DNA of 41,001 bases, from positions 425,269-466,269 of the forward strand of contig NW_019775369.1 of the NCBI RefSeq assembly GCF_001039355.2, in the 5' to 3' direction. Below are positions 21,428-32,590 of the stretch, piece by piece (within the stretch, counting starts at the first letter, position 1; each line of letters opens with the position of its first letter). The notes under the pieces were generated by a model, which had not been told where the DNA came from, ran no database searches, and saw nothing but the letters and a program-made list of their open reading frames with translations. This DNA comes from Lingula anatina. Lineage: Eukaryota > Brachiopoda > Lingulata > Lingulida > Lingulidae. Made by a program: the position numbers and the translations under genes.

Positions 21428-22747
21428 CACATGCACGCGTGCGTGCTCATTCGCTCACGCACACAGATGTGATATCTCATATGCAATTTCTCCTACTTTG
21501 TACATTACAGCCTTTGGGAGCGTGCTGTTTATATTGGCGATACTGGTGGCCATCTTCGTTGAATCTGCTTTAGACGAGGCAGGCTGTGGGAGAGTTAGTG
21601 CGGCGCAACTCATCCCACAGTGGACGTTACTTGGGTTCGGAGCATTATTTATTTTCCCCACGGGTAAGATAGAAAATTACAACGTGGGGTTTGATACGAG
21701 GATTAGATTCAACATTCAGACTAGAGGGCATCTACTGTATTAGAAGAACATAAGATTGTTGTTAACTAAGGATGTATTCCCAGAGATTTAGATCGATCCA
21801 GAGATTAAGATTTAGATCGACCTAACTCCTTGGGGGTTCACGCTAAATTGCAGTCAGCCGAGCGCGCACCATAGTTAATTACCCCCTTACAGCTTTTAGT
21901 AGGCGGGAAAGACGCTTAAGCCGCCTAAGCTGACAGTAATCTAGTGAGACTCCCCACAGGAATAGATCGATCTAAAACCTATGGAAATGGGGTCTAAGAA
22001 AGAGTTTTTTTATGACAAGTGTAAATTCTAGTACAGTCGTAAAAAATAAGTTACAAACAATCATTTCAGGTGTGGAGTTTGCCTACATGGAGTCTCCAGA
22101 CGGCCTAAAAAGCACAATTGTCGGCTTCGTGTGGACCACATATGGAATTGGTCTCATTGTTGGGCAGGCGATGTTGAAATTTGTGCATAAAAAATTTCGA
22201 GGTATAGATGAACGCGTTTTCACACTTTCCCGACAATTTGATTTGGTTCTCTGATTATGAAATCTTTGAAAGCACAGGGTTACAACAATGTTTTAACGCC
22301 AGGGGAGGGAAAGAAGAATGAGGATAAAGTAGATAATGTCTTAAAAACTTGATCTGGTGTAATTGTAAATTGATTATCCATGTCTGCCCCCCCCCCTCCA
22401 CCTTTAAGTTTGAGCTTCCATGCAGTAAGAATCACAATTTTTACGAACCTGACGCCATTTGACTCGTTTTTGTCTACTTCCCATCATTGTTATTAATATT
22501 TGTGAGCGAATTTGCACTCGGTATTATCATATGCATATAACCCTATTTTTTTCTATTTCTAGACGAGGCCTGCAAGTCAAAGCACGGATGCTCCAATCAA
22601 CTGCCCCCTCTCGTCGCTCTTCTCATATTTCTAGTGGTCGGACACGTGATCTTCATCGCGGGGGTGTACTTTTACAAGCAGCCACCCCCCAGGTCCCAGG
22701 ACAGATCTTTGAACCAGAACGACAGCCGAGAGTCACGACGGCGTTAG
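17781..22747 (+). CDS. Divergent POT/SLC15-family transporter, complete ten-exon gene
   Basis: Exons 17781-18342, 18703-18801, 19070-19110, 19459-19616, 19997-20190, 20510-20742, 20968-21148, 21511-21663, 22070-22201 and 22563-22747 splice at GT-AG sites with matching phases into 645 codons. The start is the first ATG of exon 1. Residues 1-140 are a soluble head with an acidic run (DSDDDTDEDENE, 63-74) and a basic patch (RAKKK) before TM1 at about 142-162. POT-like landmarks are GGALADSMLG (about 197-206) after TM2, GVEFAYMESP in exon 9 (matching the GLEFAY block of SLC15) and the TM11-12 end with VALLIFLVVGHVIF. Family members move peptides or histidine with protons at plasma or lysosomal membranes. 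The TM1 ExxERF motif is replaced by NWLAYQ, and GTGGIKP by GDGLGVQ, so proton coupling may be lost. Membership is confident; substrate is unknown. Confidence 0.88.
20419..20438 (+). other. G-quadruplex-capable run in transporter intron 5
   Basis: Three runs of six G separated by T and A on the sense strand, about 70 bp before exon 6. Its position near an acceptor could affect splicing; that is inference. Confidence 0.45.
21387..21420. repeat. CT dinucleotide microsatellite
   Basis: About 17 CT units in transporter intron 7, about 90 bp before exon 8; it may extend the polypyrimidine character of the acceptor region. Confidence 0.95.
21776..21993. mobile_element. Inverted-repeat element, family B, copy 3, in transporter intron 8
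   Basis: Reverse-oriented relative of the 4691 copy: TTCCCAGAGATTTAGATCG at the left, TTGGGGGTTCACGCTAAATT inside it, the core AGCTTTTAGTAGGCGGGAAAG, and a right side TCTAGTGAGACTCCCCAC...AGATCGATCTAAAACCTATGG. The two arms are inverted repeats of about 70 bp. It lies between exons 8 and 9. Confidence 0.8.
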
Positions 22748-23635
22748 ACATCCAGTGTCGAATGTTATAGAGATTATAATTGCACATGTACATGTATTTT
22801 CCAATTAGGCAAAGCTGAGCTAAGGAACGACTGGATTTTCCGCTTTGCTTTAGTTTCTCGGCATAGCCGCGTTCGAAGATAATACTCATGGGTTATTATT
22901 ATTATTATTATTATTATTGTAAGTAACATAATTAAATTTTGGGTTTAAACAAGAATAATTGGTTTTATTTTTTCTCCCAGTTTGAATCCAATTCAAAGGT
23001 CTGTAATTATTCAGTTTGATGTAGAAAAAATTACTTTGATGGGACTTCGTGGCATCGTCCATCATAAACTCATATGAAAAGAACAAATAAAGGATATTCA
23101 GGTATACCGCGGAAAATCGGATAGAACCTTTCTCCTTAAAGTATAAAGGAAAAAATAAAGAAATAGTTATGGGCCACCGACTTTCTTTTTATTCTTTCAG
23201 TCTTTATTAACAGACCATTTTCACCGATTTTGCCCGTTTTTTTTTTTTTTTCTGGACAAAATGTCTTGCATTTTAAGTGTGCACTGCTTAAAGAATAAGA
23301 TAAAACTAGAAACCTAGGACAGTGATCGCATGATCTTTACTAAGACTTTATAGAACTATATAGAAATGCACTCAGAGTTCAAGAGCGCAACCCTCCGCCA
23401 GGGAAAATTGTGGTAGATGAAAATACATTCATTGTACGACACATTCATTACCTATATTACGCAATGGTGAAGAATCCTCTTTTTACCAATATGAATTTGG
23501 TGAATGTTGTTCCAGATCACCGCCAAAATCTTAACACTTACAAGTCAGTCAACTCCAGACAAATCCATAAAATCCATCTATAACTTTTTGGGTCAAGTTG
23601 GTGACGAACGTAAAAGTCATAAGTCAGTAAGAGCG
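22748..23635 (+). other. 3' flank of the transporter gene, possible poly(A) signal
   Basis: Probable 3' UTR and spacer. A TTA microsatellite is at 22892-22918 and AATAAA at 23086-23091, about 340 bp after the stop; the latter is a candidate polyadenylation signal. No other gene seen. Confidence 0.45.
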
Positions 23636-23832
23636 CATTCTCAGAGATTTAGATCGATCCAACTAGATCGACCTAACTCCTTGGGGGTTCACGCTAAATT
23701 GCTGTCTGCCGACCGCGCACGAAAGTTAATTACCCCCTTTTAGTAGGCGGGAAGTAAGACGGCTAAGCTGACAGTAATCTAGTGAGACTCCCCACGGGGA
23801 TAGATCGAACTAAAATCTGTGGGAATAGGGTC
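23636..23832. mobile_element. Inverted-repeat element, family B, copy 4
   Basis: Same orientation as copy 3 (TTGGGGGTTCACGCTAAATT, ATTACCCCCTTTTAGTAGGC, TCTAGTGAGACTCCCCAC) with small internal deletions. It lies 270 bp before the dehydrogenase start codon. Confidence 0.8.
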
Positions 23833-24104
23833 TTAGACAAAAAGAAAGGCAACAAGGAAGACAAAAAGACAAAAACGGATGTAAACAGGTAAATGTTTAA
23901 CCGGTAATATCTGATTCAGCATATGCGAAGACTGTCCAAAGTAACAAGAAATGGACTACAGCTCCTAGTGGACTAACATCTCTGTCCGATTACCTTGAGA
24001 TAAGGAAAGTTTAAACCCTCTCAAATGTAAACACACAGGATAAAGTGACCTGGATAATAAACTTCAACCCCTTCGTCCTTTCGGCGTTTGTTCAGCAGTG
24101 AAAC
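23833..24104. other. 5' region of the dehydrogenase gene
   Basis: Short intergenic stretch expected to hold the promoter and 5' UTR; no clear core promoter element recognised. Confidence 0.35.
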
Positions 24105-26709
24105 ATGGCCGCGCTCACCACAGGTAAAGACAACACCAAAGTGCCAACAAAACAGCGTCCCGCTGTTTATATTCGTAGATCACGCGCTGACGACCCTGAG
24201 TATGGGTTCCCGGACGAATTCATCGAATTGTGTGAAGAACATTTTGACGTTTTATATGAGAAAAACATAACCGGTAACCCTGAGCTGGGGAAGAGGGTCG
24301 TCGGGGCCTACAACCGAGGTCCTAGTATGCCGATTTCAATTGACGAGTTGTGGAAGTTTCCCAACTTGAAAATTGTTGTTTGCAGTGGCATTGGCTGGGA
24401 TCATATTGATGTCCGAGGATTGAATGCACACGGTATTAAAGTGGCAAACAACCCTGGGGTCTCCAGTAACGCTGTGGCTGACTTTGGGATAACTCTGATG
24501 TTGGCGTCTGCTCGTAGGCTGCTGGAAGGTAGGGCGAGAGAAAGAGAAACGATGTTCTCAAAGCCTAACGTGACATAACGCTAGTGCCGTTATCAGTAAG
24601 TTAGTGGACAGGACACAAGATGTCTGGTTAGGGCCTTACTGATAGTACATGTATAAAACATAATGCATATACAGAAACATCTGGTCTATAGTCTACTACT
24701 TGGTAAATGTGTTTTGATGTGTGTATTCATTAATATGGACAAGTTAATGATGTTTGGTTTCTGCATTATGACCTTGTTGGTGTAACATATTCACTTCCGC
24801 TTTTTTTTTTGCCACTGTGTTTTGTATAGAAAAGAGCTGAAAGTTGTGAAGACCACAATCGCGCGGTTACTGCAAAACACTTACGTTTATGACATGTACA
24901 ATTGTATTTATATTGGCATTTAAAACAAATGTATCGAACAAGTAACTAACTAGCTGGATTTTTCTCTTTTATAATGTATCCCAATTCTCATATGGTGAAG
25001 TTACTGGGCATAGTTGCCTCCTTTGGTAGAGGGGGGTTACCTCTATATGTACATGGAACTGGCATTCACTAAGTAGACCCGAATACACAATACACATTTT
25101 TTAAAATCTCTGCATATGTTCAAAATCCATAATTATTGAGAAATCTCTTGAGACATACCGAATAGTGTTAAATGGTATGCATGTCACCACAGTCTCTCAG
25201 TTTCTCGCACGTGTCTCTGTTTTAGGAGTGCCAGTGGCCATGGGTCCAAAGCAGTGTCAGAAATTCAACGTTAACTGGCTAGGCAATGATGTTTCATTCG
25301 CTTCCCTGGGGATAGTCGGGATGGGAGATATCGGTAGCAAGGTGGCAAAGAGAGCAAAGGCATTCGATATGAAGATATATTATCACAATAGGAATAGAAA
25401 GTGAGCGAACTTTATAAACACGCTATTTTAGACACATGTACATGTAATCACTATACTGTAAAGGACAGTAATTTGCTTATCCTATATTTAGATGATCCAA
25501 CGGATTTCAAAAATCGACAATTGCATTGCCAAAATGCATTCTCCGTCAATTCTGGAGTTTTAAAGGTGCTTTATCTAGTTATCCGGTTCAGAATGGACAA
25601 TTTCCCATTTTTTACGTTTTAGCAAAGCAAACAAAGTGAATTCATCTTTTTTATATTATTTTATTTTACTTTTAGGCCCGAAGAAGAAGAATCATCTGTC
25701 GGTGCAATATATTGTCCAACGCTGGCAGACCTGCTTCCACGTTGCGATTACGTCATGATCACGTGTCCTCTTACTTCAGAAACAGAAGGAATGTTTGGAG
25801 AAAATGAGTTCAAGTTAATGAAGCCAAGTGCAACAATAGTAAACGTTGCCCGCGGTAAGTAAAATTATCAGTATTAGCCTACCGGTGCTTTTCTTTTTTT
25901 ATTTTTTTGTCTAGATTTGTCTTTGGTTTTGCAGAGCCCTTGGCTGGTTTATGGAAATTATTAATTGTCTTGTGGTAGGAGTATATATAATAAGTTAACA
26001 CAGGTGGTATATACATCATGTTCCTGAAAGATATTGCACTTACCTTTAGACAAATACTGTATGATTAAACATGTACGTGTGTATCTCTCCCAATTACTTA
26101 ATGAAGGTCATCATTTCACCATTTGAAATAAATACACATTTAACTCATTCAGTCTACGATTGGCTCTTATGGAGATTTGTCTTGCGAGTACAGTAAAATA
26201 AAAATGTACAAATAATTATAAATGCATATCTATGTCATATTTTTAAAAATTGGTGGTGAAACCTGCAAATGTCCAACGTCTCATCCTCTGTACTTTATGA
26301 CAACAATGTTCAAATGCTGGTATCTCAAGCTAAAGTTGAATTATTTTGATACAGAAATAAATAGACAAATTTGAAACTATAACTTAAAGCTGTATTAATC
26401 AATTTATTCATAATCACAAAAGGCATAATTAAGATAGACTAACCTATGTCATGATCAGGTGAGATAATTGACCAAGAAGCCCTGTACAACGCACTGAAGA
26501 ATAAGACTATCAAGGCAGCTGCATTAGACGTGACGTACCCAGAGCCTCTCCCCAGGGACCACCCCCTCCTCACACTGCCAAATATCATCATAGCGCCTCA
26601 CATGGCGTCTGCCACAGCGGAAACCAGAAAGAGGATGTTGCCCCCATTGGTAGAGACAGTCCTAGCTGTTGTCGAAGGAAGGCCTCTGACAAATGAGGTT
26701 ATACTATGA
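24105..26709 (+). CDS. D-2-hydroxyacid dehydrogenase, GRHPR-like (glyoxylate/hydroxypyruvate reductase type)
   Basis: Exons 24105-24528, 25226-25400, 25676-25854 and 26459-26709 join at GT-AG sites in phase to give 342 codons. The protein has the family plan: a split substrate domain ([30 protein letters not shown]), a Rossmann NAD(P) domain with GMGDIG at about 172-177, and the catalytic set Arg259 (NVARG), Glu288 (YPEP) and His307 (PHMASAT). The segment [17 protein letters not shown] is typical of GRHPR, which reduces glyoxylate and hydroxypyruvate in cytosol or mitochondria; length agrees with GRHPR (about 330). The canonical HIGSAT motif reads HMASAT here. I see no targeting signal. The start ATG lies in ACATGGCC, a good eukaryotic context. 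AATAAA at 26816-26821 may be the poly(A) signal. The family is certain; the exact substrate is inferred. Confidence 0.92.
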
Positions 26710-28287
26710 ACACAGGCTTAGGAGATGGGGTTGGGAGGGGGGGCAGAATAATCAAGAAGCTTTAGGAGGGGGATAAGGCTCCTGTCCATTTATACAGCGA
26801 AATGTATACTTAAATAATAAATCAAAGTGGAAGTGTTCAAGTCCAAGTAAATGCTGTTTGTCGATATTCCATCCGTCAATGTTTTTTTACAAAGGGGTTA
26901 ATATTCACCCCCCCCCCAAAAAAAAAAAAAAAAAAAAAAAAATTAAATAAAAGAAAAAGAAAAATTGCATCCTACGTGCCCGATGAAATACAACGCAATA
27001 TGACAAAGGTGGCGCCAACTGTGAAAAATGTCTCTGTATGCAACATCGGACTTTTTACAGGTAATAAGAAATAATCAGTGTCAGTGTATTCATGTTTTAA
27101 ACGTCCATGAGAACAAGTGCATGCCATTATAAAATAACCGCGGTATAGTAGCCTTTCACAGATGATACATATACGAATGCAAAATGAAAATAAATTCGAA
27201 TTAGACTTCTGGCAATTACTGAAACTGTTATTTGAGGCTTGTGAAATGTGTCAACTGTGAAGTATGTTATTATAATTATAATTGTTTTGCTTTTCAAAAG
27301 AAAAATACCATTGCAAGCTTTTCAACTTAATTGTGACATCTAACTGAGGTGACGCAGGGAGTTGGAGTGGTTGTACCACCTACCAAAGTCACAGGGTGGA
27401 TTTTTTCATCGGATATCATATAAATATTTCTCTGGTCAATCAACTGCACTTTTCCATGCTGCAAGAATTCATGTAAAAATGGTGTTATCTCCCAGCTGAC
27501 CTCTGGTAGAAAGCACAGTGGATGATTGCAACAGGCTCAACAAACACATTTTGACAATTTGACACATTCTTATATTTAAAGGCACGCTAACAAAATGTTT
27601 TTCTTATCAAAACGTGCCTTTATAAACAGGTCATTTCCAACAACAAGTCAAAATCTACATTGTACGACCGGCAACGTGTCAGTTCTGGCAGTTTCGTTTG
27701 AAGGCCTAATCTTTTCCCGTCTACTATATATAGCGTCTATGTCTAGATAATGGCTAAAGTGCGACGAAAGAAAAGGTACAAATTATTTTTAAAAATTATT
27801 TATTTTTGACACGTATGTAAAATAATCTTATAATCGTGGATTAGATATTTAGAATACAAGACAGAAGCAATATTTATTTTTAAATATTATTTAAATATTA
27901 AAATGTCAGAAAGTCTAAAATTCCCATGTCATCGGCTTGCCTTGGCTTAGCAACAGTCTCCATTTACTTGGTATTCCTATCGAGAGCAAACAGCCCTGCA
28001 GTTGTGCCGTTCGTCCTTTTTGACCCATGTGATCTGGTGCAACGTAGGAAACGGATAACGAGGTTTCACCTTCACTGTCCTTGTCAGGGTCTGGGAGAAG
28101 TTACAACATATCACGTCAGTAAACCAGCATGGACGGATTCAGGATTTTGCTACTGGGGATTCTTGAGAGGGGATAAAAATTACCTTTCTCTGTGATTTAA
28201 ATGTAAAACACTAAATGAGGACAGTAATATTATGTATGCAGAGAATTTACAAAATGATAAATGCTACTGAGAGAAGATCAAGGGAAA
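26710..28287. repeat. 3' flank of the dehydrogenase, parent copy of downstream duplicates
   Basis: No gene seen. 26725-27570 is matched in pieces by 28490-28935 and 29278-29745, and 27571-27880 by 31011-31290. Shared blocks include AATCAGTGTCAGTGTATTCA, AGTAGCCTTTCACAGATGAT, GGAGTGGTTGTACC and CAGGCTCAACAAACACATT. It carries C10 followed by A25 at 26908-26942, and a fragment resembling a CAG-ended element near 28125 (GGACGGATTCAGGA). Confidence 0.7.
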
Positions 28288-28443
28288 GTAAATACTGCTG
28301 TTTGCAGCGGTATTGGCTGGGATTATATTGATGTCCGAGGATTGAATGCACACGGCATTAAAGTGGCAAACAACCCTGGGGTCTCCAGTAATGCGGTGGC
28401 TGACTTTGGGATAACTCTGATGTTGGCGTCTGCTGGAAGGTAA
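28288..28443 (+). pseudogene. Partial duplicate of dehydrogenase exon 1
   Basis: Nearly identical to the 3' part of exon 1 (about 24372-24528): [18 protein letters not shown], then [16 protein letters not shown] and TLMLASA. The His of GWDHID is Tyr, and an 11-bp deletion removes the ARRLL coding part so the reading phase at the exon end changes. It ends at GGAAG/GTAAGA, a better donor than the parent's GTAGGG, and begins after a TTTGCAG that could act as an acceptor. No copies of exons 2-4 follow. It is a recent truncated duplicate and very probably non-functional, though it could be spliced into a transcript. Confidence 0.85.
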
Positions 28444-28489
28444 GATGGATTAAGTGTATTTGTTACTCTGTCCTATTGTGGTGAAGCTC

Positions 28490-28935
28490 AAAGACAAACA
28501 TTGGTGCTGGTGACGTAGGAAGTAGGAGACAGGGTCAAGGGGTAATGGCATTACCAGGAAGCTGGGTAGGGGATAAGACTCCTGTTTGTTTCTACAAGGG
28601 AAATCGGTGATCGAAGTCGCAGCAAATGATAATTTTCGTTATTCTTCCCGTCAGCATAAAATGTTCACCCACCACTTCATGTAGCTTCCTACAATGTATA
28701 TGCTGGTGGAATACAAAAAGAGATAGAATTATAAAGATCTGATCGATATATAACATGGACAAAATTTCGTTATTATGTCTAAAGTATATAATGACTTACT
28801 TTATGTGGTAGGAAACAATCAGTGTCATTGTATGTTACAAACGTCCATGAAAACTTTACTTAATAATCGGGAGAATAAATGCACGACAATTTAAAATAAC
28901 CGGTGCACAGTAGCCTTTCACAGATGATAAGAATG
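28490..28935. repeat. Degraded copy of the dehydrogenase 3' flank
   Basis: Retains GGGGATAAGACTCCTGT, CAATCAGTGTCA and AGTAGCCTTTCACAGATGAT in the order of the parent at 26725-27170, interrupted at 28937 by a small inverted-repeat element. Confidence 0.75.
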
Positions 28936-28936
28936 T

Positions 28937-29103
28937 CAGGCCCGTAGCCAGGGGGGTTCAGGGGGTTCGAAAGAACCGCCCTTTTTGCTGGGAAAAGGTC
29001 CACTTTGGATAAAATTTGATCTAGGTACATGAAGGTTTTATGGTAAAAGGTCCACTTTTTCAGAAAACGAACCCCCCATTTGAAATTGCTGGCTACGGGC
29101 CTG
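28937..29103. mobile_element. 167-bp inverted-repeat element with AATGT duplication
   Basis: Starts CAGGCCCGTAGCCAGG and ends with the reverse complement CTGGCTACGGGCCTG. AATGT at 28932-28936 and 29104-29108 is a 5-bp target duplication. The paralogous sequence at 29389-29400 (GATGAGAATGTGAAA) is the empty site, confirming the boundaries. It contains two copies of AAAAGGTCCACTTT. No coding capacity. Confidence 0.88.
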
Positions 29104-29277
29104 AATGTGAAATAAAACTTTATTCGAAAATAACTGGTTCTGATAGTAGAGGGTTGCAAATTGCGTTAGCTGTGATGTATGATTGTTATTTGTGATGTGA
29201 TGTCTGATGTGTCCGATGAAAACACAATGGACTAAGACAAATGTAGACCTGTGAAAGTTCCCTAGGTCTATAATGAC

Positions 29278-29745
29278 TCGCTACATCTGGTAGGACATAA
29301 TAAGTGTCAGTGTATTCATGTTTTAAACGTACAAATATCTTCATGCCTTTATAAATTAACTGCGGTACAGTAGCCTTTCACAGATGATGAGAATGTGAAA
29401 TAAGAATTAATCCGAATAAGATTTCTGAAAATAACTGATTTTAATAATTGAGGCTTGTACATTGTGTCAGCTGTGATGTACCTGTTTATTTATTTTTTTT
29501 TCGAAACAAATATGCTTTTTTTATTTTCAAAAACAAAAATAATTATCTAACTGAACTGACTCAGAGAGGTGGAGTGGTTGTACCCTCTACTGAAGTCACA
29601 GGAAGGTTTTTTCATTGGATATTGTATAAATCTTTCTCTGGCTATTTCTCTACGATTTTCCATGCTGTGGGATATCAGGTCAAAATGATGTTAGAGTACA
29701 TTGGCTCAGTGCGATAGGCTCAACAAACACATTAAACTATTTGAA
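29278..29745. repeat. Second degraded copy of the dehydrogenase 3' flank
   Basis: Aligns with 27061-27570: AAGTGTCAGTGTATTCATG, AGTAGCCTTTCACAGATGAT, GAGGCTTGTACATTGTGTCA, GGTGGAGTGGTTGTACC and AGGCTCAACAAACACATT in the same order. Confidence 0.8.
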
Positions 29746-30218
29746 CCTTTCTTTTTTAAATAAACATGTTTCAAAATTAGACTTTAATAATGATTATTAT
29801 AATTATTATTGTATCTATTAATATGTCTTTTTAATTCGGTTTTTGTTTAATGTTAAACTTGTGCGTTAAATATCCATCTTCTTGTATATTTTGTTGTGTT
29901 CTTTCATCATCCGGTGTAAATTAACATATGCATCTTACTTATTTCTTCGATTACCCTAAGACTTAAAACCATGCAATTTGAAAAAAAAAATTGCAATGTG
30001 CAGAAACGACGTCAACCTTTGAAATTATCTCTAACTGATAAAAGGGAATTGCTGAAATCGGTAGAATTAAAACGAGGGAAGGAAGATAAGAAGGATAGCG
30101 TGCTCAAGTGGTAGCACTGTTAGATAGCTAAATATAAAAAGACTAAAACTTTGTCAAACTTGTGCTTATACCCACACAAAAGGACTTAAATCGCGAATGA
30201 TATACTACAGGGGTATAA
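29746..30218. other. AT-rich intergenic DNA
   Basis: No gene or repeat unit recognised. Confidence 0.4.
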
Positions 30219-30386
30219 CAGAGGCGGATCCATAGATATTTTCTCACAGTCTTCCAAATGATCTTTTTTGATCAATCCTTCATTTTTGGCCGTCTTTCAA
30301 CAGAAAAAAATAGATACCGGTCAATGTAAACTTGAACATCTGACCGTCTTCCAGAAGACCCAGAAGACGACCTCAATCAGCCCCTG
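30219..30386. mobile_element. 168-bp inverted-repeat element with TATAA duplication
   Basis: Begins CAGAGGCGGATCCATAG and ends AATCAGCCCCTG; reversed, the right end reads CAGGGGCTGATTGAGG. TATAA flanks it at 30214-30218 and 30387-30391. Inside are CAGTCTTCC and CCGTCTTCC repeats. Same end style as the 3474 element. Confidence 0.7.
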
Positions 30387-31010
30387 TATAAGGTGCAACG
30401 GAGAATACATACTCTAGTTCTCTCAGGATGTATTTTTAGCCTCGACAGTCGACAACACAGGTTGGAATGATGCCTAATTTTCAGTTCGTATCTAGCGTAC
30501 TGGTACAACATGATACAAGGCTATCACTGGTGATGACCTCAGTTAGTGATTATAGTATTTGATGTGATGGGCGAGTCATTAATTGATCACTCATAACACG
30601 TGTGTCAGCGCGTACGCCAGACTAATCAAAACGTTAAAGAAAGAACCAAACATCAAGCTTCACCAATGAATTAATTTTTTAAAAAAATATCGATGCCAGG
30701 AAAGATCACATCTACATGCCCTAATGATCAACCATGCATTTTCAAGCACATTTATGTCTCCTTGATCTAAGCTGATGTAAGAAATAGGATCTGTCCTTTA
30801 AAAGAATGGAACAAACTCAAGTGTGATGTTTGAAATTTGGCCGATGATGGCCGCTTTTATTGGAAGTGCCATTAATAAAAAAAAAAAAATAAAGCATATT
30901 ATTAATAAACATTGAATAATGATGATAGATTATATAAACATTATGTGTGCGCCAGAAGTATCTACATTTAAATTATCTGCCCCGCTTGCTAGGGGATTGT
31001 AAAACGCATT
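30387..31010. other. Intergenic DNA, no gene seen
   Basis: AT-rich, with an A run at 30878-30889. Nothing supported. Confidence 0.4.
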
Positions 31011-31290
31011 GTATTCCTATTAAAACGTATCTTTATAAACCGATCATTTCCCACAGCAAATCATAATCTAAATTGTAAGACTGGCAACGTGGCAGCCCCG
31101 CCATTTTAGTTTGAACGCCCCTCCCATTTATCTTTCTCTCAACTACTCAGCTCCAGTCCCATAAATGTCGAGATCATAGTCGACCAAAGAAAAGATTCAA
31201 ATGATTAAAATTAATTTATTTTTCATGTGGAAATAAAATTACAATCAAGTTTGAATATTTAGAATACATTACAGTGAAAATGCAATGGAG
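31011..31290. repeat. Third part of the duplicated dehydrogenase flank
   Basis: Matches 27590-27880: AAAACGT(A/G)(T/C)CTTTATAAAC, TCATTTCC, GGCAACGTG, TTTGAATATTTAGAATACA in the parent order. This extends the duplicated region 3 kb past the exon 1 fragment. Confidence 0.7.
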
Positions 31291-32590
31291 CATATATGCA
31301 TTTTTTGTAATAAAGTTTGAAGTAATAGCATTATCTGTGTAGGTATTCACTGGCAAAAGACAAAATGTACAGTAATCTTATAATAAAAGTATCACCGTCC
31401 ATCTAGACATAATAGTAAAAGTTAAATTAATTTAATTGATGGTATTAATAGATGGCATATACATGTGTACTATATAGCTATATTACATAGCCTGACACTT
31501 GGATTAAATGGTCCGAACAAGCATGATCTTGTAGGCCCTATATATTTCACAAACTGCAATTGCAGTTAAAAAAAAAAAACTTCCTATTTTAGCAAATGTT
31601 TTATTACGACATATGATAAAAAATGATACGCAAGTTATGCTCTGTAATTAAAAGTAGGCTATATATTAATAATCCAAAATAGCGATTTATATATTCAAGA
31701 AGTAAATAATTTTGTACCTGCATGCTAATCTACACGTGAATACATAAACAATCACAAATATACCAGATCACAACAACAAACATCAGCACAGGAACGTTTT
31801 TTTCTTTTTATTTCAAAAGCAAACTAATAATAAGTATCAACAACGTTGTAACTTTAAAAATTTCACTGTGTTATACAGGGATTATAACTATATTATACTG
31901 TAACTATGACTATATTTTACTGTAAGATGAACATGTCAAACAGTCCATCCTCGCAATATATAGACATTATGCATAAACAGCCAGTATATTGAGTTGATGT
32001 CCACTTACTTTTTTGTCATTAGTATCGATGGAGACGTCCGTTCCCTAAAAGGAGGGCTGATTCAGCCTAACCAAATAATTCTTCAAAGAAGTATGTGCGT
32101 CATATACCACTAGTAGACGAGTAATACTACAGTATTTGCAGCTAAACTAGCCACAGAACATACCAATCACACATATCACTGTCGCAAATTCAGAAAAATT
32201 TACAAGGGCACATGCTGCCTAACACTTACTTTTACAATATGATTACAGGAAAGCGACCCGGGGTCTTGTTCAATAAGTTAAGTCTGTAATGGTACGCGAT
32301 GGACTGGATCTGTTTAATTGTACAAGACAATGATAGTGCAAGTCCGACAACAAAGCTATAGAAACGGGACAGTGTGGACTCGGTCAAATTCGAATGATCA
32401 GCTTTGTTTAGGTTACCTAAATACTTCGGCCCAAATGCACTGTCTGAGCACCCAAAATTATAAACACTTAGTATTTACATGTATAATCCATCTTCAGAGT
32501 TTCTGTCTGCATTTCGGGCAATAATTTTTAAATCAAGGCATTCAACTTAATTTTTACATTCGGTTCAGTATATCTATGTGGTCGCTGCCT
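31291..32590. other. Spacer downstream of the HSPA12-like gene
   Basis: Very AT-rich, no gene. For the minus-strand gene it is the 3' flank; a reversed AATAAA occurs near 31806-31811. No closer signal noted. Confidence 0.4.

Noticed and set aside
23504-23743. 79-codon frame
   Set aside because: Second half is the family B element.
27926-28195. 89-codon frame between the dehydrogenase and its partial copy
   Set aside because: No recognisable domain; ends in a CAG-ended element fragment.
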